The notes under the pieces: generated by a model | The model's database searches: none | The model's input: the letters and a program-made list of their open reading frames with translations, nothing else | Told to the model about the DNA's origin: nothing | Source of the DNA: Bacteroidota bacterium | GTDB lineage: Bacteria > Bacteroidota > Bacteroidia > 2-12-FULL-35-15 | Length of the DNA: 7,040 nucleotides | Direction of reading: 5' to 3' | Assembly: GCA_023251855.1 (NCBI GenBank) | Contig: JAHEYA010000125.1 | Span: 1 to 7,040 of the forward strand | Shown here: in pieces, positions 5,653-7,040 of the stretch | How the letters are laid out: each line of letters opens with the position of its first letter | Numbering within the stretch: the first letter of the stretch is position 1 | Position numbers and translations under genes: made by a program

Positions 5653-6333
5653 GTGAAAAATAAATTATTCATACTGATTTTTCTCCTTTCATTTCCATCT
5701 GTATTATATGTAGTTCTTACAACCGGAAAACATAATTTTATTCACCTTCCTTTTTATGGCGAAAAAGAGCTTGCACCCAATAAAAAAGATACTATATATC
5801 ATGTTGTTCCTGCCTTTAAATTTGTAAATCAAAATGCTGATACAATTACAAATAAATCGTTCGATGAAAAAATTTATATAGTCAATTATTTTTTTACTAC
5901 TTGTAAAACTACTTGCCCGAAAATGACAACTGAATTAATTCATGTTCAGGAAAAGTTTGCTTATACCAATGGCTTGGTTCAAATTTTATCACATACTGTA
6001 AATCCTGAAAACGATTCTGTACAGGTGCTAAATAGATATGCAATAATGGTACATGCCGATACTAAAACATGGAATTTTGTAACCGGTGATAAAAAACAAT
6101 TGTATAATTTAGCTCAAAAAGGGTATTTGTTAAATATGGATACCGGCAATAATACCAGAGATGAATTTATTCATAGCGAATTTTTTATCTTGGTCGATAA
6201 AGAAAAACACATTAGAGGAATCTATAAAGGAACTAATAACAAAGCTGTTAGCAACTTGATAGATGACGTAAAGGTTCTGTTGGCTGAGTATTTTATAAAA
6301 GATAATGCAAAGAAAAAATTTAATAATATGTAG
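5653..6333 (+). CDS. SCO1/SenC/PrrC-family copper chaperone
   Basis: A thioredoxin-fold protein anchored to the membrane by one N-terminal helix (KLFILIFLLSFPSVLYVVL). SCO proteins deliver copper to, or reduce the cysteines of, the CuA site of oxidase subunit II. The copper-binding motif is C84-K-T-T-C88-P within YFFTTCKTTCPKMT, and the third ligand is H174 in FIHSEFFILVD. The usual CPxxCP has Lys in place of the first Pro, but the CxxxC spacing is intact. The family loop SHTVNPENDSVQVLNRYA follows the expected strand. No ATG is available: a TAG at 5623-5625 closes the frame, leaving TTG 5629 and GTG 5653. GTG is preferred because it gives a typical short Lys-rich leader and leaves room for a promoter; the length is then 226 residues. 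It lies after the terminator hairpin and before the DUF420 gene, and probably serves the oxidase encoded upstream. Confidence 0.9.
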   Translation: MKNKLFILIFLLSFPSVLYVVLTTGKHNFIHLPFYGEKELAPNKKDTIYHVVPAFKFVNQNADTITNKSFDEKIYIVNYFFTTCKTTCPKMTTELIHVQEKFAYTNGLVQILSHTVNPENDSVQVLNRYAIMVHADTKTWNFVTGDKKQLYNLAQKGYLLNMDTGNNTRDEFIHSEFFILVDKEKHIRGIYKGTNNKAVSNLIDDVKVLLAEYFIKDNAKKKFNNM

Positions 6334-6381
6334 TAGTTTCTTTTTGATAACCTTTATCTGTAACCCTTAATTAATAGTAGT

Positions 6382-6933
6382 ATGAATGATAAATTAGTAT
6401 TTAGATTAGTAATGGTTATTTCCATTATTGTATTCGTTGCAGTTATTATACTGAATAAAAAAATATTACCTGTTCCTGAAACCATTCCATCTTTTGTTTA
6501 CAAATTACCTAAGCTAAACGCTTTTCTCAATGGCACTTGTTGCCTTTTACTCTTATTATCATTATATATGATCAAACAAAAAAATATTGCAGTTCATAAA
6601 AAAATAAATATCATAGCATTTGGTTTGTCCTCTGTATTTCTTTTGTCATACATCACTTATCACTGGCTAATGAAAGAAGCTGTTTTTCCTGTGGATAGCC
6701 CTTTGCGGATACCTTATCTGGTAATTCTTATAAGCCATATTATTTTAGCAGCTGTTGTATTGCCATTGATACTATTATCTTTTTATTACGGACTTAAAAC
6801 CCAGCTTCCGGGCGGACAAATTTACATCCACCGACATAAAAAATTAGTGCGCTGGAGTTATCCAATATGGCTATACGTTACAATTACAGGTGTGGTGGTG
6901 TATATAATGATCTCGCCTTATTACGCATTTTAG
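6382..6933 (+). CDS. DUF420 membrane protein (CtaM/YozB-like oxidase assembly factor)
   Basis: A 183-residue protein with five hydrophobic segments near residues 6-25, 44-64, 76-97, 111-137 and 160-178. Conserved DUF420 features are PKLNAFLNG at the start of helix 2, H72 in the following loop, YITYHW (H94), ILISHIILA (H119), HRHKKLVRWSYPIWLYVTITGVVVYIM (H150, H152) and a final PYY. The repeated membrane-face histidines suggest metal or haem binding, but this is not shown by the sequence. DUF420 includes YozB/CtaM of Bacillus subtilis and CtaM of Staphylococcus aureus, which are required for functional aa3-type oxidase. Its place 48 bases after the SCO gene fits a role in oxidase biogenesis here. 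ATG 6382 is well placed, with an AT-rich leader and no Shine-Dalgarno sequence. Family confidence is high; the exact biochemical job is unknown. Confidence 0.88.
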   Translation: MNDKLVFRLVMVISIIVFVAVIILNKKILPVPETIPSFVYKLPKLNAFLNGTCCLLLLLSLYMIKQKNIAVHKKINIIAFGLSSVFLLSYITYHWLMKEAVFPVDSPLRIPYLVILISHIILAAVVLPLILLSFYYGLKTQLPGGQIYIHRHKKLVRWSYPIWLYVTITGVVVYIMISPYYAF

Positions 6934-6941
6934 AAATAATA

Positions 6942-7040
6942 ATGTTGTACTTTTATAATTATTATCATCGCTTATTAAACATTTTTAAATTGAGAAATTC
7001 TAAAGTTTTAACATTAATAACACTCGTTATTTTGTTGTTT
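6942..7040 (+). CDS. Start of a possible membrane or exported protein, cut by window edge
   Basis: From ATG 6942, eight bases after the DUF420 stop, a frame stays open for 33 codons to the window end. Its translation has a polar, Tyr-rich start (MLYFYNYYHRLL), then NIFKLRNSKVL and the hydrophobic TLITLVILLF. That resembles a signal peptide or first membrane helix, which supports a real gene. A TTG at 6990 would give a more conventional leader (LRNSKVLTLITLVILLF), so the true start may be there. The close spacing suggests it belongs to the SCO/DUF420 unit. Too little is visible to name a family, and chance openness in AT-rich DNA is possible. Confidence 0.42.
   Translation, partial: MLYFYNYYHRLLNIFKLRNSKVLTLITLVILLF

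Noticed and set aside
6346..6358. GATAA-CCT-TTATC dyad before the DUF420 gene
   Set aside because: A 5-bp AT-rich dyad with a three-base loop is expected by chance and has no second copy in the window.
6936..6965. ATAATAAT/ATTATTAT inverted repeat after the DUF420 gene
   Set aside because: An AT-only 8-bp stem with a 14-base loop in AT-rich DNA is likely by chance and would be unstable as RNA.
1..7040. CRISPR array, insertion sequence, tRNA or rRNA genes, or a new defence system
   Set aside because: No regularly spaced direct repeats, transposase-like protein, terminal inverted repeats or cloverleaf structures were seen; the recognised genes are respiratory or iron-related.

Overview
The window looks like a low-GC chromosomal segment of a Bacteroidota bacterium. 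The support is the gene order (ctaB, two subunit III genes, subunit IV, SCO, DUF420 membrane protein), the AT-rich spacers that mostly lack Shine-Dalgarno sequences, promoter-like sites resembling the Bacteroidota pattern TTG / TAnnTTTG, and a CCCGTAGGG-type intergenic palindrome of a kind I associate with this phylum. The order within the phylum cannot be decided from the sequence alone. All recognisable genes lie on the + strand.

Region 1 (1-2321) is a two-gene unit. It holds the C-terminal part of an imelysin-family (M75) protein, cut by the window edge, and a complete DUF1111 di-haem c-type cytochrome lipoprotein that starts one base after the imelysin stop. This pairing is known from iron-regulated loci in other bacteria and points to iron handling at the cell envelope.

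Region 2 (2322-2659) is a 338-bp spacer without a gene. It contains a composite palindromic repeat (2401-2471) and, nearer ctaB, a perfect 9-bp inverted repeat that overlaps a plausible promoter.

Region 3 (2660-5544) encodes parts of a haem-copper cytochrome c oxidase: haem O synthase (CtaB), two non-identical subunit III proteins in tandem, and a subunit IV with a His/Glu-rich tail. A four-copy heptamer repeat sits directly before the subunit IV start, and a perfect 12-bp terminator hairpin follows its stop.

Region 4 (5608-7040) holds an SCO-type copper chaperone with a non-ATG start just after that hairpin, a DUF420 (CtaM/YozB-like) membrane protein, and an open reading frame that runs off the right edge.

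Together regions 3 and 4 supply haem O (the precursor of haem A), accessory membrane subunits and assembly factors for a terminal oxidase. The catalytic subunits I and II (ctaD, ctaC) and haem A synthase are not in the window. I see no mobile element, CRISPR array, tRNA or rRNA, and nothing that amounts to a new defence or biosynthetic system. The most useful observations concern regulation: the palindromic element, the inverted repeat at the ctaB promoter, the heptamer array, and the hairpin that separates subunit genes from assembly genes.
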